Shown here piece after piece: positions 52,906-60,494 of a stretch of DNA of 64,000 bases. The DNA lies in contig CAWJYU010000009.1 of assembly GCA_963847235.1 (NCBI GenBank), positions 243,747 through 307,746 of the forward strand, given 5' to 3'. The notes under the pieces are model-generated. The model did no database searches, had not been told where the DNA came from, and saw only the letters and a program-made list of their open reading frames with translations. Position numbers and translations under genes: made by a program. Origin of the DNA: JACDAN01 sp963847235 (GTDB lineage Bacteria; Actinomycetota; Thermoleophilia; Gaiellales; Gaiellaceae). Each line of letters starts with the position of its first letter. Within the stretch, counting starts at the first letter, position 1.

Positions 52906-53244
52906 CTAGACGGCTCCCGGATCCTCGAGCTCGCTGATCAGCGCGGCGACGCGCCGATACTGGCCGCGCCTGATCAGCTCGATCGGCTTGTCGTCTCCAA
53001 GCGCCTCAATCGGCTTGGACATCCACACGGGGATGTACTCGGGCCGCATGACACGCTCGAGCCTCTCGACGATCGAGGCGAGCTCCGCAACCCGGTCTGC
53101 ACGAGCGCCGCTCGGCTCGCTTCGCTTTCGGAGCCAACCGCGGACCGTGCTGGGGGCAGCGCCCGTCGCTCGGGCGATCACTGTGTCGCTGAGATTGCCA
53201 CGGCGGTGGATGCGGACTGCTTCCTCTGCAAATGCGGTCGCCAT
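52906..53244 (-). CDS. Xre/MbcA/ParS-type antitoxin
   Basis: A 112-residue antitoxin with an N-terminal helix-turn-helix (TVIARATGAAPSTVRGWLRK) and a C-terminal toxin-binding domain (VWMSKPIEALGDDKPIELIR, then RGQYRRVAALISELEDPGA). It is first in the antitoxin-RES-antitoxin operon. TAAGCT (53251-53256, minus strand) ends 6 nt before the ATG, so a leaderless autoregulated transcript is likely. Confidence 0.83.
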   Translation of the reverse strand: MATAFAEEAVRIHRRGNLSDTVIARATGAAPSTVRGWLRKRSEPSGARADRVAELASIVERLERVMRPEYIPVWMSKPIEALGDDKPIELIRRGQYRRVAALISELEDPGAV

Positions 53245-53250
53245 GAGCAG

Positions 53251-53256
53251 AGCTTA
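53251..53256 (-). promoter_or_regulatory. Candidate -10 box of the RES toxin operon
   Basis: On the minus strand TAAGCT ends 6 nt before the antitoxin ATG. A TTGACG lies 20 nt further upstream (53277-53282), a long spacing. The surrounding stretch is unusually AT-rich for this window. Confidence 0.4.
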
Positions 53257-53369
53257 CCATCTCTCCGTCGCCAAATCGTCAATATTCCGTCGCGTTTTCA
53301 CGGCGGCAAAGCAGGGCTTTACCAGGATCGGCTGGTCACGGACTGCAGCGCGGTCGCTAGCGTTGGTTC

Positions 53370-53525
53370 ATGGCCCGGCGCAAGAGCGCTGACGACGAGC
53401 GGGACGATCGCCCGCCGATCTGCCCAGCCTGCGGCGTGACGCAGGGCATGGTCGTCACGGACGACGAGCCGCGATTCGTGTGCCTCGAGTGCGGCTTCTC
53501 TGATCGGGAGGCGACGGCCGACTAA
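53370..53525 (+). CDS. Small zinc-ribbon protein
   Basis: A 51-residue protein with two CxxC knuckles, ICPACGVT and VCLECGFS, about 20 residues apart, the layout of a small zinc ribbon. The basic N-terminus (MARRKSADDERDDRPP) may bind nucleic acid. TAGCGT (53358-53363) ends 6 nt before the ATG, typical of the leaderless genes here. It ends in a 4-bp overlap with a convergent basic gene. Confidence 0.65.
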   Translation: MARRKSADDERDDRPPICPACGVTQGMVVTDDEPRFVCLECGFSDREATAD

Positions 53526-53641
53526 GCGGCGCCGAAGCCGCCCTGATTCTTCTTGGCCCGCTTCTCGCTGCGCTTCTCCTTCAGCGACTTCTGCGCGACC
53601 TTCTTGCCGAGCTTCTTGGGCTTGTCCGAGCCTTTGGCCAT
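53522..53641 (-). CDS. 39-residue Lys-rich basic protein
   Basis: A short, very basic product (MAKGSDKPKKLGKKVAQKSL, then KEKRSEKRAKKNQGGFGAA). Its frame is open from ATG 53641, which lies 14 nt past the ettA-like remnant. Such small Lys-rich proteins are common in high-GC bacteria; RNA or DNA binding is plausible. No ribosome binding site stands out. Confidence 0.5.
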   Translation of the reverse strand: MAKGSDKPKKLGKKVAQKSLKEKRSEKRAKKNQGGFGAA

Positions 53642-53654
53642 GGGCCTATTGTGA

Positions 53655-53745
53655 CTACGCGCCCGGTCGGACGAGCGATTTGTAGGTGATTCGGTGCGGC
53701 TCGAGCCCTTTCCTCGCCGCGCGTCGCGCACCCACTGCTCGTACT
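53655..53745 (-). pseudogene. Diverged copy of the ettA 3' end
   Basis: These 91 bp align with the last 92 bp of ettA (54846-54937): the first 51 positions differ at only 6 sites, then a short variable stretch and an almost identical CGCGCACCCACTGCTCGTACT. Read on the minus strand with one frame change it encodes YEQWVRDAR and LEPHRITYKSLVRPGA then TAG; ettA has YEQWVRETR and LEPHRITYKPLVRPGA. No further ettA sequence follows. It starts right at the vapC stop codon. Confidence 0.8.
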
Positions 53746-54142
53746 ACGTTCGCAACTCCACAAACCCGGCGGCTGAGAAATCGCCGTCGAACGCAAGGGC
53801 CTCCTTGATGCGGAGCGCTCGCATAAGGGCGAAGCTAGTTGCGTCGACGAACGAGTATTCGCGCTCGTCATGCCTGCGCAGCCAACGAAACGCCTCAGCC
53901 TCGAGGGCGGCTGGCACGCGCTCGATCGAGAGCTTCTGAGTCGCATCGACACGGTCGAGGAAGCGGACCGCATCGGGATGCCCTCGCCTCCGGCGCAGCA
54001 AGGTCCACGTCTCGCCCTGCACGTGGTTCGACGTCACGAGACCGAGGTCCGCGTGCGACGCGAACAGCGCGACGGCAGCCTCGTGCCAGCGATCGCCCCG
54101 CCCCGTCAACGCTGCCCAGAAGGACGTGTCGACGAAGATCAA
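53744..54142 (-). CDS. vapC: VapC-type PIN-domain toxin
   Basis: A 132-residue PIN ribonuclease. Acidic residues of the active site appear as MIFVDTSFWAAL (Asp5), SNHVQGETWTLL (Glu), YSFVDATSFALM (Asp) and AFDGDFSAAGF (Asp). Its ATG overlaps the antitoxin stop by 4 bases. The stop codon touches the ettA-like remnant, so the gene seems to end exactly at the edge of the inserted module. Confidence 0.9.
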   Translation of the reverse strand: MIFVDTSFWAALTGRGDRWHEAAVALFASHADLGLVTSNHVQGETWTLLRRRRGHPDAVRFLDRVDATQKLSIERVPAALEAEAFRWLRRHDEREYSFVDATSFALMRALRIKEALAFDGDFSAAGFVELRT

Positions 54143-54375
54143 CGTGGATACACGACGTCGTTCACGCTGACCGAGTCGTCAGGGCCACCCTCGCTCATCC
54201 CGACGAGCTCCCAGAGCGGGTCCTCCTGAATCGGCCGGACCGGGGCGAGTTCCTTACGCGCGAACTGGCGGAGCAGGGCGGCCTTGGACACACCCTCGCG
54301 GCGGGCCCTCGCGGCAAGAGCCTCGTCGAGGTCCTCCTCGATCATGATTTGCAGGCGTTTCATCAGCGCATTCAT
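54139..54375 (-). CDS. vapB: VapB-type ribbon-helix-helix antitoxin
   Basis: A 78-residue antitoxin: MKRLQIMIEEDLDEALAARA and REGVSKAALLRQFARKEL form the ribbon-helix-helix, and the acidic tail (WELVGMSEGGPDDSVSVNDV) would fill the VapC groove. A perfect AAAGGAGGTGAT ribosome binding site stands 6 nt before ATG 54375, the strongest in the window; an internal ATG at 54363 is also possible. An inverted repeat surrounds this site. Confidence 0.87.
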   Translation of the reverse strand: MNALMKRLQIMIEEDLDEALAARARREGVSKAALLRQFARKELAPVRPIQEDPLWELVGMSEGGPDDSVSVNDVVYPR

Positions 54376-54785
54376 ACATCACCTCCTTTGATGTATCCGT
54401 CAGTGGGCGGCCACGGCGTGAAGCCGAACACCGGGAGCACCGGCTCGCCGCGCACGCGAGCGGCCCGAGCCCGCTCGCTCAGCTCCTGCCCGAGCCGGTA
54501 CACGACCGCCGGGAGGATCTTCGCCCTCGCCCCCGCGAGCTCGAGCTCGCCGATCGCCTCGTCGGCCTCCTCGTCGCCCGCCGCGCGCGCCCGCTCCAAC
54601 GCCAGCCGTAGCGGAGCCTCCAGCCCTTCCGCCCAGAGGACTGGAGCGAGCCGCCGAGCCTGGCCTCTCGCCTTCCGCTCGTTGCCGGCGTCGAGCTCCA
54701 TCGAGACGAAGCTGAGGCACGCCAGACAGATCCCGGTAGCGTCGAGATCGAGGTCGAGGCGCTCGGCGAGGGCCATGGCGTTCAC
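54372..54785 (-). CDS. Unknown protein upstream of vapB
   Basis: A 137-residue helical, Ala/Arg/Glu-rich protein (LDLDATGICLACLSFVSMEL, ARAAGDEEADEAIGELELAG, LPVFGFTPWPPTDGYIKGGD). No family is recognised. The stop overlaps vapB as ATGA, so it is part of the same operon and lies inside the segment bounded by ettA 3' copies. Start is GTG 54785 or ATG 54776. It could be a third component of the toxin-antitoxin module or a passenger. Confidence 0.6.
   Translation of the reverse strand: MNAMALAERLDLDLDATGICLACLSFVSMELDAGNERKARGQARRLAPVLWAEGLEAPLRLALERARAAGDEEADEAIGELELAGARAKILPAVVYRLGQELSERARAARVRGEPVLPVFGFTPWPPTDGYIKGGDV
54374..54396 (-). promoter_or_regulatory. Inverted repeat around the vapB ribosome binding site
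   Basis: ATACATCA (54374-54381) and TGATGTAT (54389-54396) are perfect 8-bp inverted repeats with a 7-nt spacer. On the minus strand the spacer is AAGGAGG, the vapB Shine-Dalgarno. It could be the VapB operator, an RNA hairpin displaying the binding site in its loop, or both. Confidence 0.55.
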
Positions 54786-54845
54786 AGCCCCATCAAGCCA
54801 GAGAAAGACGCGCGTGTCTGTGACGGCTTCGCGCCGAAACTGCGC

Positions 54846-56525
54846 CTAGGCGCCCGGGCGGACGAGCGGCTTGTACGTGATCCGGTGCGGCTCGAGCGCC
54901 TCGGCGCCGCGCGTCTCGCGCACCCACTGCTCGTACTCCTCGAAGCTGCCCTCGAACCACGTCACCTGCGAGTCGCCCTCGAAGGCGAGGATGTGCGTCG
55001 CGACCCGGTCGAGGAACCAGCGGTCGTGCGAGATCACCGCCGCGCAGCCGGCGAAGTCCAGCAACGCATCTTCAACAGCCCGCAGCGTGTCGACGTCGAG
55101 GTCGTTCGTGGGCTCGTCGAGCAGCAGCAGGTTCCCGCCCGAGCGCAGCAGCTTGGCGAGATGCACCCGGTTCCGCTCGCCGCCCGACAGGTCGCCGACG
55201 CGCTTCTGCTGGTCCGAGCCCTTGAAGTTGAACCACGAGACGTACTGCCGCGAGTTGACCTCTCGCGATCCCAGCACAAGCGTGTCCAGACCGCCCGAGA
55301 TCTCCTGCCAGACCGTCTTCCCCGGCTCGAGCCCGGCGCGCGACTGGTCGACGTAGGCGGGCTCGACCGTCTCCCCCACGCGCAGCTCGCCGGAGTCCGG
55401 CTGCTCCTCGCCGGCGATCATCCGGAAGAGCGTCGTCTTGCCGGCGCCGTTCGGGCCGATGACGCCGACGATCCCGCCCGGCGGCAGCGAGAAGGTCATG
55501 TCCTCGACGAGCAGCCGGTCGCCGAACCCCTTCGACACTCCATCCGCCTCGACCACGACGTCGCCGAGCCGCGGCCCGGCCGGGATGTGGATCTCGACCC
55601 GGTCGAGCTTGACGTTCCGCTCCTCCGCGAGCAGCCGCTCGTAGGCGCCGAGCCGCGCCTTCGACTTCGCGTGCCGCGCGACCGGCGAGGAGCGCACCCA
55701 CTCGAGCTCCGTCTTCGAGCGCACGCTGGCGGGCCGACTCCTGCTTCTCCTCGGTCGCGAGCCGCGCCTGCTTCTGCTCGAGCCAGCCGGAGTAGTTGCC
55801 CTGGTACGGGATCCCGCGGCCGCGGTCGAGCTCGAGGATCCAGCCGGCGACGTTGTCGAGGAAGTACCGGTCGTGCGTGACGGCGACGACGGTGCCGGCG
55901 TAGTCGGCGAGGAACCGCTCGAGCCAGGCGACCGACTCGGCGTCGAGATGGTTCGTCGGCTCGTCCAGGAGCAGCAGGTCCGGCGAGGACAGGAGCAGCC
56001 GGCACAGAGCGACGCGCCGTCGCTCGCCGCCGGACAGGGTCGTCGACGTCGCGGTCGCCCTCGGGCACCCGCAGAGCGTCCATCGCGCGGTCGAGCTGGG
56101 CGTCGAGCTCCCACGCGTCGTGCCGGTCGATCTGCTCCTGCACCTTCGCCTGCTCGGCGAGCAAGCGAGTCGTAGTCGGCGTCTGGCTCGGCGAACTGCG
56201 CCGAGATCGCGTTGAAACGGTCGAGCAGGTCGCGCAGCGGCCGAACTCCGTCCTCCACGTTCGCACGCACGTCCTTCGCAGGATCGAGGTCCGGCTCCTG
56301 CGGCAGGAAGCCGACGGTCGCGCCGGCCGCGAGCTCGGCGCTACCGCTCGACGTCTCCTCGACGCCGGCCATGATCCGCAGCAGCGTCGATTTCCCGGCC
56401 CCGTTCGGCCCGAGCACGCCGATCTTCGCGCCCGGCAGGAACGCCAGCGTGATGTTGTCCAGCACCTTGCGCTCGGGCCCGTAGAACTTCGAGGCCCGGA
56501 TCATCGTGAAGACGTAGTCCGCCAC
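54846..56525 (-). CDS. ettA: ABC-F ATPase, EttA type, three compensating frameshifts
   Basis: Ribosome-associated translation factor with two ABC domains. First: ITLAFLPGAKIGVLGPNGAG with GKSTLLRI; second: VIGPNGAGKTTLFRMIAGEE, LSGGERNRVHLAKLL and LLLDEPTNDLDVDTL. Between them three single-base insertions (near 56165, 56045 and 55725) scramble the frame; removing them gives DYDSLLAEQAKVQEQIDRHD, DTLSGGERRRVALCRLLL, DEPTNHLDAESVAWLE and ARQRRSKTELEWVR. Full span about 558 residues, right for EttA. Start GTG 56525. Confidence 0.92.
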   Translation of the reverse strand: MADYVFTMIRASKFYGPERKVLDNITLAFLPGAKIGVLGPNGAGKSTLLRIMAGVEETSSGSAELAAGATVGFLPQEPDLDPAKDVRANVEDGVRPLRDLLDRFNAISAQFAEPDADYDSLARRAGEGAGADRPARRVGARRPARPRDGRSAGARGRPRRRRPCPAASDGASLCAGCSCPRRTCCSWTSRRTISTPSRSPGSSGSSPTTPAPSSPSRTTGTSSTTSPAGSSSSTAAAGSRTRATTPAGSSRSRRGSRPRRSRSRPASVRSKTELEWVRSSPVARHAKSKARLGAYERLLAEERNVKLDRVEIHIPAGPRLGDVVVEADGVSKGFGDRLLVEDMTFSLPPGGIVGVIGPNGAGKTTLFRMIAGEEQPDSGELRVGETVEPAYVDQSRAGLEPGKTVWQEISGGLDTLVLGSREVNSRQYVSWFNFKGSDQQKRVGDLSGGERNRVHLAKLLRSGGNLLLLDEPTNDLDVDTLRAVEDALLDFAGCAAVISHDRWFLDRVATHILAFEGDSQVTWFEGSFEEYEQWVRETRGAEALEPHRITYKPLVRPGA

Positions 56526-56585
56526 GGCGGCCGGAGGGTAGCGACGGGAGGGCGACCGCCGTGGCCGCCCCTCCTGTCTTCGTTC

Positions 56586-58037
56586 CTACTGCGGGGTGAG
56601 TGTCAGGGAGTACAACGTCTGACCGCTTGTGTTGACGAAGCCCGCCGTCAACCGGCCGGCGCGGTCGACCTCCACGGTGCCGAAGTTGAACCCGTCCTTC
56701 GCCTGCTCCCAGGTCGCGACCGTCGTCGCCGGACGCGGGCCGAAGAGCACCGTCGGGTTCAGCGTCGTGTCGAACGCGGCGTTCGGGAAGATCCCCGCGT
56801 TCAGCGGCCCGCTCGCCAGCTCGTGGACGACGAAGGCGGGGTTCGCCGGGATCGGCCGGTACCGGAACGCCTCCGCGAAGTGGACGTCCGTGGTGATCCA
56901 GAGCGTGTTGAGGATCCCGCGGCTCTCCATGAAGCGGAGGATGTCCAGCAGCTCCTGCTCGAAGCCCGACGGCTCGGTGTAGTTCGCCCAGCCGTCGCGC
57001 CCTCCACTCACTGGGAACCCGGTCGGGATCGACATCGGGACGCTCGAGACGATCACCTTCCAAGTCGCGTCCGAGGCGGCGAGGCTCTCCTTCAGCCAGG
57101 TGAGCTGCTCGCGTCCGAGCATCGTCTTCGGCCGCTCTGCGCTGTCGTCGGCGATGTTGGCGTCGCGGTACTGCCGCGTATCGAGCACGAACAGCTCGAC
57201 ATGCTTGCCCCAGCGCAGCGAGCGGTAGAGGCGCTTGGGCGTGTTCGGCGCGACGGCGATCGGCGTGTAGTCGAGGAACGCCTCGAGCCCGATCGGGAGC
57301 AGATGGACGCCGGGCGTGTACGGCGGCGTCACCCGTGTGTCGTTGAGCGGCCCGAAGTCATTGACGACCTCGTGGTCGTCCCAGACGCCGATGTAGCTCG
57401 TGCTCCGGAGCAGGCGCTGCGACGCCGCGTCCGCTCGGTTGTAGCGCCAGTGCGCCCAGAAGGTCGCCAGGTCCGGCGCCGGGCCGGGCCCGGGCACCTG
57501 CGCGTTGCCGTAGAGGCCGAGCGGGGTGCACCCGTTGTCCGCGTAGATCATGTCGCCGAGGCCGACGAAGACGTCCGGCTGCTCGGCGCGGATCGTCTCC
57601 ATGATCGGGAAGCCCTCGCGTGTGTCGCGGCACACGTTCTGGCCGGCGACGTCGCCGCCGAACGCGAGGCGCACAGGTTCGAGGTCGTGGGCCGCGGGCG
57701 CGGTTTCGAAGGACCCGCGTTCCGAGCCGACCCGGTAGCGGTACGTGGTGTCCGGCCTCAGGCCGGTGAGGACGACCTGTCCGGTGTAGTCGTCGGCTGC
57801 ATGGACGTCGAGCCGCACGACGCCGTGATGCTTCCCACCGGAGAGGTGAACCTTGAACGTGCCTTCGCGATCTCCCCGCGCCCAGAGAACGGCTGAGTGG
57901 GCGGTGACGTCGCCCGCCGCCACTCCGTGCGTGAGCACCGGCGACTCGTGGCTCGTGGCGCGAACGGAGGCGCCTGCACCAGATCCGAGAAGCGCAAAGA
58001 CGGCCGCAGCGAAAACCAGGTACGGGATCCTGGACAT
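56586..58037 (-). CDS. PhoD-like alkaline phosphatase/phosphodiesterase
   Basis: Exported metallophosphatase of 483 residues. N-terminal signal peptide (LVFAAAVFALLGSGAGA), a fibronectin-like PhoD N-domain (GVAAGDVTAHSAVLWARGDR, LRPDTTYRYRVGSERG), then the metal-binding core: FGGDVAG, GLGDMIYADNGC, YIGVWDDHEVVNDFGP, LFVLDTRQYRD and WITTDVHFAEAF. It would release phosphate from extracellular phosphodiesters or monoesters. Single gene, no Pho partners in view. Confidence 0.9.
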   Translation of the reverse strand: MSRIPYLVFAAAVFALLGSGAGASVRATSHESPVLTHGVAAGDVTAHSAVLWARGDREGTFKVHLSGGKHHGVVRLDVHAADDYTGQVVLTGLRPDTTYRYRVGSERGSFETAPAAHDLEPVRLAFGGDVAGQNVCRDTREGFPIMETIRAEQPDVFVGLGDMIYADNGCTPLGLYGNAQVPGPGPAPDLATFWAHWRYNRADAASQRLLRSTSYIGVWDDHEVVNDFGPLNDTRVTPPYTPGVHLLPIGLEAFLDYTPIAVAPNTPKRLYRSLRWGKHVELFVLDTRQYRDANIADDSAERPKTMLGREQLTWLKESLAASDATWKVIVSSVPMSIPTGFPVSGGRDGWANYTEPSGFEQELLDILRFMESRGILNTLWITTDVHFAEAFRYRPIPANPAFVVHELASGPLNAGIFPNAAFDTTLNPTVLFGPRPATTVATWEQAKDGFNFGTVEVDRAGRLTAGFVNTSGQTLYSLTLTPQ

Positions 58038-58071
58038 GCCTCAACCCCCTTCGTGTTGCGGTCTGCCCAGC

Positions 58072-58358
58072 CTAGAACAGCGCCCAGTTCGGATGTCCTC
58101 CGAGACGCCGAGGAGGATCTCGAGCTCGTCCGGCACCAGGTGCGGAAAGAGCGCGTGGGCGGTCAAGCGAACGTGCCCCTCGAGGAGGACGATCGGCGCG
58201 TGGGCCGGCGTCGTGCCCGCGATCAGCGGAGGCTGGGGCTGCCGGGCGAACGGCTCGTGCTCCTCCACGTTGGAGCCCGGCACCTCGCCGGCACGGATCC
58301 GGCGCGCCGCGTCCCGAGGGCGCCGTGTCCCGCCGGAGATCGTGACGTAATCCGCCAC
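58072..58358 (-). CDS. Small hypothetical protein with ParB-like motif, frameshift
   Basis: About 95 residues from GTG 58358: VADYVTISGGTRRPRDAARR at the start, PPLIAGTTPAHAPIVLLEGH with VRLTAHALFPHLVPDELEIL after it. The VLLEGHVRLTA stretch recalls ParB/sulfiredoxin-like domains. Adding one G near 58105 changes the end to LLGVSEGHPNWALF with TAG at 58072; without it the frame runs to 58041. Function unknown. Confidence 0.55.
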
Positions 58359-58427
58359 GGCGGGCGACGATAGCGACACAGAGTCGTGACCGCGCCGACC
58401 CGATCCGGTCCGTACTCTCAGCGGCCG

Positions 58428-60494
58428 ATGACCACGCAAGAACGATGCGAGTCCCTCCTCCGCCAGACGCTGGGCGAGAACGCAAGCTTCCGAGACGGCC
58501 AGCTCGAGGCAATCGTGGCCGCCGTCGACAAGCGCTCGAGAGTCCTCGTCGTCCAGCGGACCGGCTGGGGCAAGAGCCTCGTGTACTTCCTCGCGACTCG
58601 CATCCTGCGGGACCGCGGCTCGGGGCCCACGCTGCTCATCAGCCCGTTGCTGTCGCTGATGCGCGACCAGCTGCTGATGGCCGGCCGGATCGGCGTCCGG
58701 GCGAGAACGATCAACAGCGCCAACGTCGAGGAGTGGGACGAGATCGACCGAGCGCCTCAGCGCGAACGACGTCGATCTCCTGCTCGTCTCGCCCGAGCGC
58801 CTGGGAAACGAGCGCTTCCGTGCACGAACGCTCGGTCTCGCGGATTCCGTCGGCCTGTTCGTCGTGGACGAGGCGCACTGCATCTCCGACTGGGGCCACG
58901 ACTTCCGCCCGGACTACCGGCGGATCGGCCGCCTGATCCAGCAGCTGCCCCCGGGAGTCCCGCTGCTCGCGACGACGGCGACGGCCAACAACCGCGTCAT
59001 CGCCGACATCGGCGAGCAGCTCGGCGAGGATCTCCTCTCCATTCGCGGCCCTCTGACCCGCGAGAGCCTCCGCCTTCAGGTCATCGAGCTCGCCGGCCAG
59101 GCAGAGCGGCTCGCCTGGCTCGCCCAGAGCCTGCCGACGTTCGCCGGCTCAGGAATCGTCTACTGCCTCACGGTCGCCGACTGCGAGCGCGTCGCAGACT
59201 GGCTCGCAGCACGAGGTATCGCTGTCGCCCCGTACTACGGCCCACTCGACGCGGAGCGGCGGCTGGAGCTCGAGGATCGGCTTCGCCGAAACGAGGTCAA
59301 GGCGCTCGTGGCCACCGTCGCACTCGGGATGGGCTTCGACAAGCCGGATCTCGGGTTCGTCGTGCACTTCCAGCGGCCACCGTCGGCCATCGCGTACTAC
59401 CAGCAGATCGGGCGGGCGGGCCGCGAGCTCGACGACGCCGCGGTCGTCCTCCTCCACGGCCGCGAGGACGACGAGATCGCCAACCACTTCATCGAGACCG
59501 CATTTCCGAAAGAGGACGACCTTCGCTCCGTCTTGCTCGAGATCGAGCGCGGAGACGGCGTCACGAAAGCCGAGCTTGCCGCACGGATCAACTTGTCCGC
59601 GGGCCAGATCGAGAAGTGCCTCAAAGCCCTCGAGCTCGACGAGGCGGTCTTCAAGGAAGGACCCCGCTACTTCCGCTCGCCGAGTCCGTGGGCGCCCGAC
59701 CGCGAGCGAATCGCGAACGTGATCCGCCAACGACGGGTCGAGCTCGAGCGCATCCGTGCGTTCACTCGCACCGATGACTGCCTCATGCGATTCCTCGCCG
59801 CCGAGCTCGATGACCCCGCTCCCGCCAGGTGCGGGCGCTGCGCGAACTGCGCAGGCGACTTCGTCTCGCGCACTGTCGACGACGAGATCCTCGCCGACGC
59901 CGTCGCCTTCGTCCGCAGGTCGTTCCGGACAATCGAGCCGCGCAAGCGATGGCCCACCGGAGCGATGGACGAATACACCGGCCAGATCCCACCCGAGCTC
60001 CAGGCTGCCGAAGGCCGGGCACTGTCGTTCTACGGCGACGCCGGCTGGGGCCGCCTCGTCGCGGAGGCGAAGTATCGTGGGGAGCGGTTTGACCAGAAGC
60101 TCGTGGACGCAGCGGCCCAACTCGTTCGTGACGCCTGGCACCCCGATCCACCGCCCACCTGGGTCACTGCGATCCCGTCGCTTCGAACATCGAACGTGTC
60201 CGAGTTCGCGGAGCGGCTCGCCCACGCGCTCTGGCTGCCGTACCACGAGGCGATCGCCAAGGTGCGGGAGAAGCCGCAGCAGAAGGAGATGGAGAACAGC
60301 GCCCAGCAGGCCCGCAACGTGATCGACGCCTTCGAGGCCCGCCCGGACGAGGTCGGCTCCGGGCCCGTCCTCCTCGTCGATGACATCGTCGACTCGAAGT
60401 GGTCGATGACGGTTTGCGCGCTGCGGCTGCGGCAGGCTGGAAGCGGCCCGGTGTATCCGTTCGCGCTGGCCGTGGCCACGCGGGCCGGCAATGA
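58428..60494 (+). CDS. RecQ-family helicase fused to a ComFC-like phosphoribosyltransferase, frameshifted
   Basis: ATP-dependent DNA helicase of about 688 residues. Walker A is QRTGWGKSLVYF, the DEAH box VVDEAHCISDWGHDFRPDYR, and motif VI QQIGRAGRELDDAAVV. A zinc site (CGRCANCAGDF) follows. The C-terminal 150 residues are a phosphoribosyltransferase-like domain with VLLVDDIVDSKWSMTVCALR (PRPP loop), as in ComFC. One extra C near 58748 breaks the frame (correct: EIDERLSANDVDLLLVSPER). The raw frame runs on to 60672 inside dprA; the likely true stop is TGA 60492, overlapping the dprA ATG. Confidence 0.85.

Noticed and set aside
59149..60246. 365-codon minus-strand frame opposite recQ
   Set aside because: Antisense shadow; the plus strand has all helicase motifs.
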